NCBI GenBank assembly: GCA_034231615.1
Contig: CM067309.1
Coordinates: 29,467,860-29,531,859 of the forward strand
Direction: 5' to 3'
Source: Meghimatium bilineatum
Taxonomy: Eukaryota > Mollusca > Gastropoda > Stylommatophora > Philomycidae
DNA length: 64,000 bases
The position numbers were made by a program, and so were the translations under genes. This document shows, piece by piece, positions 44,812 through 56,689 of the stretch (positions are counted from its first letter, which is position 1; each line of letters starts with the position of its first letter). A model generated the notes under the pieces. That model did no database searches, had not been told where the DNA came from, and saw only the letters and a list, made by a program, of their open reading frames with translations.

Positions 44812-45050
44812 AACATTTCAGACTAAAAAATCAATGCCCGAGTAAAACATTTGAGGCTGAAAAATCCCGCCCTTGTCAAACATGTTGAAGATGAAATAGC
44901 CACTGCCCGGGTCAAACATTTTGAGGCTGAACAATTACGATCTGCTAATCAAACATTTGAGGCTGAAAAATCAGTGTCCGGGTCAAACATTTTGAGGCTG
45001 AAAAATCACTGTCTGGGTTAAAAAATTTTATTCTGAAAAATCACTGCTGC
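44812..45050. repeat. About 35-bp minisatellite, 7 copies
   Basis: Units contain GTCAAACATTTTGAGGCTGA and AAAATCACTGCCCGG with moderate divergence. Confidence 0.85.
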
Positions 45051-45654
45051 TATAAACAAAATTTTCTGTGCAAAAACGAGATAGAAGAGCACATGGCTAC
45101 TTCTGTTCATCTATATGACGTGTACTATACAGAACTTTCCGGTCACTGCCACTCTGTAAGCCTCCCAGTACAGTGAAAGCTGTCCATCCTTCACCAATTT
45201 CATATTCAAAGAAGCTTTGATATCGTGTGTTCATTGTAGTCTGCCTACTGTTCTCTTCCTGTAATATTCTCGTCCATGATTAATCTTTATAACCCACTCT
45301 GGTTTGTTTTTTTTGTTTGTTATATTTTCAAAGCTGTTAGCTTGCGATCTTCGATAGTTTTGAGAAGTCAATCTCCTTTTATGGTCGGAAACGTATGTGT
45401 TCGATCGGCTTTCTTTATGACTATTGACGGAAATCCAACGATGATATTTTTAACTCACTTCTCTAATATCAATTGATCCCATCCCTATTTGCGAATTCTA
45501 TCATGGATCTTCACAGCTCCCATGGCATGCGTTGTCTTACCCCTACTAAACACCATACACGTTATTTCAGCAGTAAATAGTTCTCTCTGTCTCTACATGT
45601 CGTTTGAGATAGATTTTACATGTCAAGATGTTGACTGTGCCCATCTCCACATAG
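45051..45654. other. No gene recognised
   Basis: The minus strand at 45250-45540 has weak, broken runs that look like decayed coding sequence (for example KADRTHTFPTIKGD) but I cannot assign them. Otherwise nothing. Confidence 0.35.
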
Positions 45655-47215
45655 TGTCCATCTCCTCATAAAGTGTCCAACTCCTCATAATGTGCCCATC
45701 TTCTCATAGTATCCATCTCCTCATAGTGTCCATCTCCTCATAGTGTCCATCTCCTCATAGTGTCCATCTCCTCATAGTGTCCATCTCCTCATAATGTGTC
45801 CATCTCCTCATAGTGTCCATCTCCTCATAGTGTCCATCTCCTCATAATGTGTCCATCTCCTCAGTGTCCATCTCCTCATAGTGTCCATCTCCTCACAGTG
45901 TCCATCTCCTCATAGTGTCCATCTCCTCATAGTGTGTCCATCTCCTCATAGTGTCCATCTCCTCATAGTGTCCATCTCCTCATAAAGTGTCCAAATCCTC
46001 ATAGTGTCCATCTCCTCATAGTGTCCATCTCCTCATAATGTGTCCATCTCCTCATAATGTGTCCATCTCCTCATAGTGTCCATCTCCTCATAGTGTCCAT
46101 CTCCTCATAGTGTCCATCTCCTGATAGTGTCCATCTCCTGATAGTGTCCATCTCCTCAGTGTCCATCTCCTCATAGTGTCCATCTCCTCATAGTGTCCAT
46201 CTCCTCATAAATTGTCCAACTCCTCATAGTGTCCATCTCCTCATAAAGTGTCCATCTCCTCATAGGGTCCATCTCCTCATAGTGTCCATCTCCTCATAGT
46301 GTCCATCTCCTCATAGTGTCCATCTCCTCATAGTGTTCATCTCCTCATAATGTGTCCATCTCCTCATAGTGTCCATCTCCTCATAATGTGTCCATCTCCT
46401 CATAGTGTCCATCTCCTCATAGTGTCCATCTCCTCATAGTGTGTCCATCTCCTCATAATGTGTCCATCTCCTCATAGTGTCCATCTCCTCATAAAGTGTC
46501 CAACTCCTCATAGTGTCCATCTCCTCATAAAGTGTCCAACTCATAAAGTGTCCATCTCCTCATAATGTGTCCATCTCCTCATAATGTGTCCATCTCCTCA
46601 TAGTGTCCATCTCCTCATAGTGTCCATCTCCTCAGTGTCCATCTCCTCATAATGTGTCCATCTCCTCATAGTGTCCATCTCCCCATAATGTGTCCATCTC
46701 CTCAGTGTCCATCTCCTCATAGTGTCCATCTCCTCATAGTGTCCATCTCATAGTGTCATCTCCTCATAGTGTCCATCTCCGCATAGTGTCCATCTCCTCA
46801 TAGTGTCCATCTCCTCACAGTGTCCATCTCCTCACAGTGTCCATCTCCTCACAGTGTCCATCTCCTCACAGTGTCCATCTCCTCATAGTGTCCATCTCCT
46901 CATAGTGTCCATCTCCTCATAATGTGTCCATCTCCTCATAGTGTCCATCTCCTCATAGTGTCCATCTCCTCATAGTGTCCATCTCCTCATAGTGTCCATC
47001 TCCTCATAGTGTCCATCTCCTCATAGTGTCCATCTCCTCATAAAGTTCCCATCTCCTCATAAAGTTCCCATCTCCTCATAAAGTGTCCATCTCCTCATAA
47101 TGTGTCCATCTCCTCATAATGTGTCCATCTCCTCATAAAGTGTCCATCTCCTCATAAAGTGTCCATCTCCTCATAAAATGTCCATCTCCTCATGAAATGT
47201 CCATCTCCTCATAAA
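45655..47215. repeat. 17-19-bp minisatellite, about 85 copies
   Basis: Unit AGTGTCCATCTCCTCAT (17 bp) with common longer variants AATGTGTCCATCTCCTCAT and AAAGTGTCCATCTCCTCAT, and a shorter one lacking ATA. Pyrimidine biased. Confidence 0.97.
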
Positions 47216-47884
47216 GTGCCCCCCAAAGAGTGACTGTGTTCGTGCAGCTTGAATCTGTACGGATCGGTCTCTTGTATCAAATTCTAATTGTTTTTCTTAG
47301 ATGCTCATGGAATACGCAATATTCTTTTCTAGAACTACATCCAAGTGGTTTCATGTGGTCCTCTTAGTTGACAGCTAATTGTCCAGGATGCATAACAACA
47401 GGTTAAGTTGGTTCTATGTACGAGCAGTATTGGAATACACTTATGATATCTAGCCACAAAGATTTGTTACACAGTCAACAATACAAACAGAAAATATACA
47501 ACGCAGACATCGGAGAATGGATGTATATCTATCTAAGAACCAATAAGATAGACCAGTCATTCTAAACCTTTTTTTTTTAAGAGTTGCCCCTTTTAGGATA
47601 TTTTACCCACTTCCCAAAAAAAACAGGCTGTTGATAACCTTTAGGGCTCTGCAATTCGTGTTAAGTGTCATTGATATAAATCTTGCAAAATACAAAAGTG
47701 TTCAAAATTATTACAATGATGTAGGACCTCAAACCCGGGTCTGCGTCCCCCAAATTATAAGCAACTTCTGTGGTCAAAGGGGTGCCAAATGGCTCACGTT
47801 CAGAGCCACTGAGATAGATCTCTTACCCCGAGATTTGTTAAATGAGATAGCACAATGAGATAACACAGAATAACCAATCCTCAC
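47216..47884. other. No gene recognised
   Basis: Unique-looking. Nothing supported. Confidence 0.35.
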
Positions 47885-48030
47885 TCTCTTAGTTTTAGTC
47901 TGGCACTGACTGAGTACACCTATATCGACTCGGTCTAAGTCTGGCACTGACTATTTGAGCACAACTGTATCTACTCGGTCTAAGTCTGGCACTGACTATC
48001 TGAGCACACCTGTATCGACTCGGTCTATCA
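47885..48030. repeat. About 45-50-bp tandem repeat, 3 copies
   Basis: Units contain GTCTGGCACTGACTATCTGA and GTATCGACTCGGTCTAA. Confidence 0.8.
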
Positions 48031-49455
48031 CGTACTCCAAATTGTATGTTGAACGAGCTTCTAGACTTCTGACCATGTATTTTAAGCTAGTCCACTCTGT
48101 CAGTATAATACAAACCGGCTCTGACAGAAAGGGACCACTCTTAAACCACACTCTGTAGCAACAAAAAATGATATCCATTGGACAGCTATTTTCATTTTCA
48201 AAAAAAATGAATATTTAAGTATTTAGTCGACCATGGAACTTAAGAAAGTAGAAGGAACATAGGAAATTAATATTCATGTCTGAGCAGACCGTGGAACATA
48301 AGAAAGTAGAAGAAGAAGGATGAAGAACAAAGGAAGAACAATAAAGATAAGGTGTGGGGAGGGGGAAGAACAAGGTGTCCAGAAAATATACCGTAATAAA
48401 TGGCCTTGTTAAATCACATGTTTGTTTGTTTTGCTTATTTCTACCATAAGAGATTTCGTGTAATATACTCGTATTTATTATATCTTTTTGTGTACACGGG
48501 AGTTTTCTCCAGAGCTGTATTTCATACCCAGAAAACTCCCAACTCTTAGCTGCATGCAATACTATGATAATGAGTCTCCTCCTCAGATGGGGTAGAAATA
48601 TAATTGTAGTGCTGTGGAGCTTCCAGAAGAGGACAGTCTACTAATATAGAACTGTCATCTACTATGGGTTTTGCTGCCGCTTTGGTGATTATCATATGAG
48701 CTACTGGTCAGACCTTCATCATGCACCAACTCACGTGTAACGTCCAAATATTCTCTACAAATCACACAAAATATCATACCAAGCTTCTATGGATCTGCTT
48801 TCTTACGACATGCTATGCTAGAAAATTAAACAATAAGTCACACAGTATGTTCCCTCTAACGTACGCGGCCGCTCATATATTTAGAAAATACCGGATCAAG
48901 AAATTTAACAACCCTGAAAATATTGTACAACTGTAAAAGAAAAGTCCATAGTTGGTATAGCCATAGTTGGTATTTTTCTCAAAAGCATGGAAATGTTATT
49001 CCTCAAATGGGAATTCCTCTAAACTAAATATTAGGTTATTCTTGTCTGTCCGAGTACGGCACTTCTCTATAATAATCCTGCAGGCTGGTGACTTACCTTA
49101 GCTAACCTCAATATTATCCCGTGCTCTTCAACTAACGATATACGCAATGTGACTCAAGTCGCATCAGCCAAGATAAGTGATGATATTCGCAATCAGCGAG
49201 TAGGACTATTCTGCAGAAAAGGCTTGGTCAAGTTAATGAAATTGTTATGACTGACTGCACTAGCACACAATATTACAGGATTGTCAAGTGCAGTGCTGGT
49301 AAGTGGAAATATAATTATGAAGTATGTTAGGCACACATTTGCATTGGATACTAGGACGCACAGTTAACGCGCTCATACTATCCCTACATCTATTTCGCTA
49401 GAGTTACTGCATTCACAGAAAACATTTCACATTTCTTCTGTGAAAAGTACCTGCT

Positions 49456-49458
<3 letters not shown>
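48031..49458. other. No gene; small repeats
   Basis: A GGAACTTAAGAAAGTAGAAG motif is repeated once (48235 and 48294). GATATACGCAATGTGACTCA (49136) resembles MITE-like scraps elsewhere. No coding signal. Confidence 0.4.

Positions 49459-49507
<49 letters not shown>
49459..49507. repeat. (CT)n microsatellite
   Basis: An uninterrupted CT run of about 49 bp. Confidence 0.97.
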
Positions 49508-49510
<3 letters not shown>

Positions 49511-50164
49511 GTGTCACTGTATTAAGAAAGAACATGACACTGCGGAAAGTACGTGAACAGGACATATTCCCCGTAACTTCAGCAAAGGATCTGAATTTCG
49601 TTCCCCAACTTATCGCGTCAGACCGTGACCCCATGTGTGCCGGTGGTCACGGTGAAACATATCTACAGCTGTTTAGAATGGTTATTACAGTTTTCTTCTG
49701 CCATTTATACAATATGCATTGGAGTTAGAACAGTTTTCTAACTGCGCTATCGGAAGGGCAAGTCCAGGGCTCATGTATAGACCGTATCGACAGAACGTAA
49801 ACAAGACTTCATTCGTGACGGTTTTTTTATCGTTTTTTTTTTTGTGCGTCACTATTTATATACTTAGAGTCGCATGACAAAAAAGAAGCCTATGCAAACC
49901 AACGAAATGCACGGAAATAATCACAAATCAGCCATTCAGGTCGTGTTTGCTTTCTCTTCAGAGATATTTACTGCGACGGTCTCAGTGTATTCCCATGCGG
50001 CTTGTTTATGAAGATTATGAGGCCCTCTCCTAATCAACTGTCAAATGCTGGATTTTTCCGTTAAGGAGTTACAGGGATGGATTTTGTAGCTGATAATACC
50101 ACTTTTAATACCTGCGTAAAAATATATTCTGCTTCTTCTGCATTTGTTCACAAACACATGCAGA
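49508..50164. other. No gene; repeat scrap
   Basis: GTCACTATTTATATACTTAG (49847) recurs at 50577 and, diverged, at 40622. Nothing else recognised. Confidence 0.4.
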
Positions 50165-50525
50165 TGATCAGGATGAGGTCCACAAAGTGGAATGCGCAGT
50201 CATCATTTACAGCTTGGCTGCGATTTCTGCGTCTTTAGGCCTGACGCATCCGACTTCCATATGGCTTCTGAGTCACTTTGCCACTATATGGAATGGGACT
50301 ACCAATTCGGGTCCCAAAAAACAGGAATTATGAGCAACGTGATCTTACTTCCAATGTGATGTGTGGTGCTTTCTCTGAGCTTTCGTTCATACCCAGGAGA
50401 TTTCAGCTTAATGTATACCTATTGAAGACGCCTTCTACTCGTATGAGGTACTGTGTGGCATGTTAAGGTGTTGCTATTATTTGCTTCCATATCGTGTCCC
50501 AGCAACACGCGGGTCATGTGATTGA
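50165..50525 (-). mobile_element. SINE family B copy, interrupted
   Basis: The plus text has GGAATGCGCAGTCATCATTT, TTAGGCCTGACGCATCCGAC and TATATGGAATGGGACTACCA, then about 160 bp of unrelated sequence including a family D scrap (50340-50455). It resumes at GGTGTTGCTATTATTTGCTT and CCAGCAACACGCGGG. Confidence 0.7.
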
Positions 50526-50574
50526 GTATATGTTATGTTTCTAAATCCATGCAAGACCGTACTTCAGTGTATTG

Positions 50575-50770
50575 GTCACTATTTATATACTTAGAGTCAC
50601 ATGACAAAAACAAACAATAATATCCAGTCTACGTTACTCATCTTGGTAATATTGGACTTATCGTTACTCATCTTGGAATTATCGATTTTTTCATGCTCAT
50701 AGCAAGTATACGTTGAACCGCCAGCCAATGAAAAGCATGTATCAATCTAAGGTCAGACAAACAACCGCTC
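50575..50770. mobile_element. MITE-like repeat
   Basis: GTCACTATTTATATACTTAG, then two copies of GTTACTCATCTTGG-AAT, then CCAGCCAATG. Shares parts with 8795-8890 and 43860-44060. Class unproven. Confidence 0.4.
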
Positions 50771-50849
50771 TGGCCAGTTTCAGTGCTCTAATAATATGGA
50801 CAAAGACGTGATGCAGGTACACGTTTCTTTTATCGTCTAAATATCTACT

Positions 50850-50925
50850 GGGGATTATCCAATTGATTGATTATACAATTGATTGATTATCCAATTGATT
50901 GATTATCCAATTGATTGATCCAAAC
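50850..50925. repeat. 16-bp tandem repeat, about 4 copies
   Basis: Unit ATTATCCAATTGATTG, self-complementary at its core (CAATTG). Confidence 0.9.
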
Positions 50926-50999
50926 AATCAATCAAAAAGTTCATTAATGATAGAACTAGAGACTAACTGTCACTGCTTGCGATCAGGAGATCAATGTAA

Positions 51000-51070
51000 G
51001 ATTGATTTCCCTGAATGAATCGAACTCATGCCGTTCTGGGTGGTGACCCAGTGCCAAACTTCAAAGCAAG
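51000..51070 (-). mobile_element. tRNA-like SINE head scrap
   Basis: Minus strand: TTGGCACTGGGTCACCACCC then GCATGAGTTCGATTCATT, a plausible A-box-like and B-box pair. No intact cloverleaf. Confidence 0.35.
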
Positions 51071-51129
51071 GTTTCTTCAATTCGATTACAAACATAACTC
51101 ACTGGATAATTATAATTATTTGAAATGTT

Positions 51130-51400
51130 GAGTGTTGCCGGGATCAGAAGGGGGAGCAAAGAATATTAACACTATGGTCTTCCATGCATGTCGAGCGAGG
51201 TAGCTAAGGAGAGTTAAGAGTGTGATTGGTCATCTTATAGGTCTATGTGACCTAACAAACATCTGAAGACGGATATTTCGGTTTAAAAGGGGCAGGTTTT
51301 CCAGTCAAATTGTCAAGAACGATACGTTGCATTCTATTCTCCGAACTGTATCCTGTGCTAACTAACAAGACTCTGAGAACAAACGCAGAGGAATATTTGA
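51130..51400 (+). mobile_element. SINE family B copy, plus orientation, diverged
   Basis: Reverse complement of the other family B copies: TGTTGCCGGGATCAGAAGG, GAGCAAAGAATATTAACACT, CATGCATGTCGAGCGAGGTA, CTGAAGACGGATATTTCGG, GAACTGTATCCTGTGCTAA and GAGAACAAACGCAGAGGAA. Confidence 0.7.
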
Positions 51401-51615
51401 GATAATGAAGGTTCGAATGTCAGGTTTACATTCGATTTTCCTATTCTTCTCATAATTAAAGTTGAAGCGTGAGGAACCTATCATGTGTAAGATATTGGTT
51501 TACAATTCCTGAATGTACAGGCACATACCTATGCGTTTCATTAACCTTGCCAGAGCAACGCCTGGATCTACTGTGTCTTCTCCTAGTCAAATATTATTTT
51601 CTGTTCTATTATGGT

Positions 51616-51898
51616 CTTCTTCTTCTGTGTTCGTTCTCAAAACTCCTGCAGATTAGCAGGATGTAGTCCGGAGAACGGAATGCGCTGTGTCATGGTTTAC
51701 ATCACTGCTGCGATATATGCACCTTTCGGCCTGACACATCCGACTTCAGCAAGGCTTTGGGTCACATACCCTATATGGGATGGGACAGCCAACTCCATCC
51801 CATAACCTCCTTAGTCGCCTTTTACGACATGCGTGGAAGATAAACAGTGTTACTATTCTTTGCTCCCCTTTCGTGCCCCAGCAACACAAGAGCGGTTA
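51616..51898 (-). mobile_element. SINE family B copy with 9-bp TSD
   Basis: One of the two best family B copies, 283 bp. The plus text begins CTTCTTCTTCTGTGTTCGTT and includes GCAGATTAGCAGGATGTAGT, GACACATCCGACTTCAGCAA and TTAGTCGCCTTTTACGACAT, ending CAGCAACACAAGAGCGGT. Flanked by TATTATGGT at 51607-51615 and 51899-51907. Confidence 0.88.
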
Positions 51899-51907
51899 TA
51901 TTATGGT

Positions 51908-53469
51908 GAATAGTATTAATTTTCAGAAAACAATTATACCAAAAACCATATTTAAATAAGTGAACGCGGAGACAGAGGGTACCAGCTGACATTGAAAAGT
52001 TACATACTAGCCCGCATATTTATCACAGCGCAAGCAAACAAAGGCAAGATCGATGTGGGCATCTGTTACACTACAAGCTTTTCATGACAAGAAACGAACT
52101 GTCTCTAGCCTCTTCCAATGCAAATACTGAAAACAAATCTGATTAAGAACATCAAAATTGTGATACCGCCCCGATATTGCATTTTATGGTCAGAGGATTC
52201 TCTTATTCGGCAGGAGCATGCGCTGAACACGGTGTTTTAGTGGGAAACGTTTGTTAATATGTAATCCCTGCAGAAAAACTGAAATCCAACTGACGAAGCT
52301 TGGAAAAGGGTAATGAAATTTTGCTAATCACTGGAAATATATAACATAACTATTAACTGCATTATTGACGTTCACATGGCAGAGAAAAATTTGGATATAA
52401 CCCGGAAAGGTTAAACTAGTAGGTCAGAGGTGAAACAATACCAAAATAAATAGAAAAAACAAATCCAAATATCGGTGAAATAAGACAGAGAAATGACGGA
52501 ACAACACAACATCATCTATACAAATGACGGGTTTTAATCATAATGGGTTCACTCATGCCATATATATGTGTGTGTGTAAGTGTGTGTAGCAGTCCGTCTG
52601 TTGGCTCTTCATCCATAGCGTAGTCGCAAAAATACGGGGGGGGGGGGAGTAAGTCAGAGTCTCCACATGCTCGGTTGCTGGAGGGGTAGACGACGCAAAA
52701 AGGTCTAGGAAAATCAGCCAGAAAGTAGCCACGAGCGAATCGTAGGCCCAAAAATGATAGCCTGGCTATAGGAGGCGCTCACGGGTCACTGTGAGTGGCA
52801 AAGAAGAAATATCAGGGAAAGGCATATGTAGTGAAAACAGATAAAGTGGAGAAAGTAGGACGAGGGGAGAAGAGATGAGGCAGGCTGAAGAAGAGATGAA
52901 GAGAATTGCATGGGTTGATTAACCCATAGGAAGAGAGTGAAGGAGTATGATGGCGAGGGATGCAGATGAACCAACCAAATTATGCGCCAAACCGCAACAG
53001 GCCCACACCGGATCCAGCCAAACTTCGCAAAGCCCCACGATGTGACCACCCACCAGCACACCAACCACATGTGGCGGGTCATCGTAACCCCAACCCCTTA
53101 ATGGCGGTCACAGGCTAAACTGCTACAATGGAGTGCAACAGTATAGGGGGAGTGAGGTTGAGAAGGTATAGAGGAGCAACTGAGAAGAGCAAGTGGACGA
53201 AAGGTGGTAGGAGGTTATTGGAAGTATAGCTTGACGTTGATGGAATGAGGCTTAAGAGTTCCGAGATCAAGAATCAGTCGGTTCTCTAACGAAAAACGTT
53301 GACGATCACCAGAATGGCAGGAGACTAAGCTAGTGACCTGAATGTTCTGTGTTTTTTTGGGTCTACCATCACTCTGGACTACTTTCGGGCATGTTTTCCG
53401 TGGCCTTGTTGGGTCGGTTACCCCATCTGCAACCGAGCATGTGGAGACTGTATGACTGACTTGACTTAT
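51908..53469. other. No gene recognised
   Basis: About 1.56 kb. Contains a TG-rich microsatellite (52565-52587), a G run (52638-52649), and a GC-richer part at 52960-53110 (GCCAAACTTCGCAAAGCCCC) that looks like transposon or untranslated sequence but has no domain I can name. Confidence 0.4.
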
Positions 53470-55190
53470 TCTCCCCCCCCCCTTTTTATTACTATACTAT
53501 GGCTGCAGCGCCAACAGGGGACCTGCTACACACGACTAGGATGGTTCGGGGGCAGTGGTTCCACCTATCTTTCTATGGAGTCAGCGTGCAGTACTAGAAA
53601 CGCCTACAAACGGGTTGCGACCTACGGTTTGTCTCACAGACATGAACCTCGTTTCATCCGACATTTTCCTCCCCACGGTACATGGTCCGCACTAAGGGAT
53701 CGTGTATTGGTGGTTCGATTTTCTGTCCGTAGATCGTTGTTCCTTATAGATGAGCCAGTGTGCAGTGCGAGCACTACCCATATAGAGGTTGCGATGTGAG
53801 GCTGGTTCATCCTTATATGTTCTTTGGTTTATGAGACCGGTCACATTCCCCAGCACACGGCCTTAAAAAGTAATTGACGTTCCAGTTGTGATCTTGGTCC
53901 ACCTTCCTATGTATTTCATCGGGACCTCTGCCACACCGACCTCCACTGACCACGATATTAAGGTTCCATTACGCCAACTACTCACCTACGATGGACTGAC
54001 AGCAGCCCCCTCCCCCTTGCGTCATCCTATACATGTCACATGCTTTGGTTGTAGTTCCGGGTCTGCCTCCTTCCGCGATGGCCTTTCCTTTCCGTTTATT
54101 CTCCCCCTTCACTCGTGCACTTTTTCTGCGCCGTCTTCCCACATCTTCCTATATCAGCCTCTGTTTGATACCTTCGTATGACGCACTTGTCCGTAATGGC
54201 TCCCCTCCTCCTCAGGTATGCCTTCCCTAAAAACCCCTGGACACCCTCCCGTGTCCGCAATCCTTCCTTGTGTGACATATCTCCGTATTAGTTTGAGAAC
54301 CAATTCGATCTGCAACTTTCACTTCTCTTCTTCTTTCTATTTATTTACCTCCTTTTCGTTCTCCTTCTTTCTCTCAACCACCTTTCTCTCTTTTTATCTG
54401 TTATTATAGGCCATACGAGTCATGGTTACGGATACCTGCCCCTTTTGGCTACTACGGGGCTGCCATACGTTTAGGTTCTTGTTTGCGGTGCGTTTTCTAT
54501 ACTCCATTATTTTTATGTTTTATCCGGCCTCACATACTCCATGTTTCCCGCCGAAGACGGATGTGTCGGGCCATTGGCGCAAATAAAACGGCGACACAAC
54601 GCATTTCCATTCTCTGGACTAAATCCTGCTGGAAATCTAGTAGGACAGGACAATTGTCCTGCTGTAAGAGATATCTGGCGAGAGTGTGAGAATGAACGCT
54701 GAAGAAGAAGGAGATAATACTCCATGTTTAATCAGGCCTTTTTCTGCTCAAGTTTTATTGCCTCTAATAGCCCTCGGATGGTCTTTCTGGTCTCTACGTC
54801 ATTGAACGTGTGGTAACAGGCCACTTTTTGCTATTTAACCTGGTGTTACTAGTTCATATTCCTTTTTCACTGCAGACTACTATCGAGCTAAGGACATTTA
54901 CATATTTATTTTAATTTTATTTGCATTATATCTTATCTATTTCCACTCTTTCTATGCACTACCCCCTCCTTACCACTTTCATCTTCCTCTCACGCCCTCT
55001 GTCATGCTAACCTATCTTTGCTTCCTCCGTCGTCCCCTCGATATTATCCCTCTTCCCTTTTTTTTCCTACCTATCATCACCACGAGTGTTCGTAAAAATT
55101 GGTTTTCTGTGGTCTCTTCTTTTGTCCTGATGAAGTCATTTTAGTCGAAACGTCGCATGTCATTGTTTCTTTGTTTTGAAGTTACTTGAT
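53470..55190 (+). mobile_element. Dispersed element, family C, copy 2
   Basis: The longest copy. 53590-54230 aligns with 30240-30870: ATGAACCTCGTTTCATCC, GTACATGGTCCGCACTAAGG, ACCGGTCACATTCCCCAGCA, GTGATCTTGGTCCACCTTCC, CTTCCGCGATGGCCTTTCC. It continues through CATACGTTTAGGTTCTTG (54461) and CACTTTTTGCTATTTAACCT to the end CTGATGAAGTC...GTCGAAACGTCGC (55127-55156). A family A SINE sits inside. No coding domain recognised. Confidence 0.72.
54547..54716 (+). mobile_element. SINE family A copy with 13-bp TSD
   Basis: 170-bp element from CCCGCCGAAGACGGATGTGT to a GAAGAAGAAGGAGATA tail. Flanked by ATACTCCATGTTT at 54534-54546 and 54717-54729 (13 of 13). Removing it restores family C continuity, so it inserted after family C. 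Confidence 0.93.
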
Positions 55191-55519
55191 GATCACCTTT
55201 TTCATGTTGACACCGCGAATGATCACGAATGTAATAATTGATTCGGAAGGGAGTGGAGATTCGGTATTAAACATGGCCCAAATAAGATCGGGTCACGGTG
55301 AAGCAGGTCACGGAAAATAAAAACAAGAATATCCTTCAACGCCTAGTGAGGAAGACTAAGCACCCATGAATTCGTCATGAGTGCAATGGTGTCGACTCTT
55401 AACTAACATATACACACACGTTTGTCCTATCACCCCACGTACGCAATGTGACACAACTAACATTTAAGAAGAGCGCCAAATTATTTGTTATTGACGGAGT
55501 TATATTTATAGGTATAGAT
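55191..55519. other. No gene recognised
   Basis: Short unique-looking spacer. Includes the 5' target-site copy of the next SINE. Confidence 0.4.
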
Positions 55520-55801
55520 TCTTCTTCTTCTGGGTTCGCTCTCAAACTCCTGCAGATTAGCAGGATGTAGTCCGGAGAACGGAATGCGTTGTGTCATGGT
55601 TTACAGTATTGCTGCGATATTTGCGCCTTCCGGCCTGACACATCCGACTTCAGCATAGCTTTGGGTCACTGGCCCTATATGGAATGGGACAGCCAACTCC
55701 ATCCCATAACCTCCTTAGTCGCATTTTACGACATGCCTGCAAGGTAAACTGTTGCTATTCTTTGCTTCCCTTTCGGGTCCCGGCAACACACGGGCGATAA
55801 T
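55520..55801 (-). mobile_element. SINE family B copy with 7-bp TSD
   Basis: 282 bp, close to 51616-51898: TCTTCTTCTTCTGGGTTCGC, GCAGATTAGCAGGATGTAGT, GTTGTGTCATGGTTTACAGT, GACACATCCGACTTCAGCAT and CCTCCTTAGTCGCATTTTAC. Flanked by TATAGAT at 55513-55519 and 55802-55808. Confidence 0.85.
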
Positions 55802-55809
55802 TATAGATA

Positions 55810-56535
55810 ACACATAAACTATTTATAAATACCCATCTGACGTTTAATACGTGACAGAAGACAATACTAATATTGACAGAACTAAGCCCTTCTCTAGTAT
55901 TGTTCCCACTCGCTGATTTCACACGGCGTCACTTGTTTCTGTTGATACACTTTTTTGTGTGCTATTCACTGGTGGTAACAGAGCATACGCAACTTAGCCA
56001 ATGATTAGTCATATCAGTCAAGAATCAACGCGCAGGAATTATATTCTGGAGATGGACTTGGACACAAATATATTGCTAAAGTAAACATATGGGTAAGGCT
56101 TGTGGTTTCCGTTTATGTAAACACTTGTTGTCGGACAGATGTTCCTGATCTGAAGTGTGGAACTTTCTATTTTATTCACGGCAGGGATTGGACAATGACG
56201 CGATGACAGTCATGAATGCCGGAAGGAAATGTCAGTAACTGCTTTCTGTGTAAAAATTATATATCTTTACACAGAATATATATAACTACTGCGACCTATG
56301 AACACACACATGTAGTGCACTTAGATGCCACTTGTATCAAAATGAACACATCAGGCATTTCGTGCGCATAAATCTAGGAATCAAATAAAGGATGTCACTG
56401 ATCAACATATATAACTTCAGTGCTCCCTCCGGAGTAGAGGACTGTCCATTTATGTCATTCACATTAAGTCAAACCATCATCTGGGACTAGCATAATCTAT
56501 GGAAAATTTCATGTATTGGACGGTATCCACTTCTT
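55810..56535. other. No gene; MITE-like scrap
   Basis: GAGCATACGCAACTTAGCCAATGATTAGTCATATCAGTCA-type text near 55980-56025 resembles 63835-63870. Nothing else recognised. Confidence 0.4.
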
Positions 56536-56645
56536 CATCGTTTATTCTCAAACTCCCGCTGGTTCTCTTTTGTGGCAGGACAATTGGAAATGAGTTGTAT
56601 CGCCCTTTTATTTGCGCCCATGACCCGACATATCCGTCCTAGATA
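56536..56645 (-). mobile_element. SINE family A copy, deleted
   Basis: The plus text has TTATTCTCAAACTCCCGCTG, GTTCTCTTTTGTGGCAGGAC, then jumps to GAAATGAGTTGTATCGCCCT and CCCGACATATCCGTCCT. The middle (GTCCTACTAGATTTCC...) is missing. Confidence 0.75.
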
Positions 56646-56689
56646 GTAGACGATATATCAGCGTCGTAAATGCTATTCATTTTTTTAGA

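Noticed and set aside
45655..47215. CRISPR-like array
   Set aside because: Units are directly adjacent with no unique spacers, and the sequence is eukaryotic. The same holds for every other array here.
55127..55161. Definite hammerhead ribozyme
   Set aside because: The conserved core is present but stems I and II do not pair by eye; kept only as a hypothesis.
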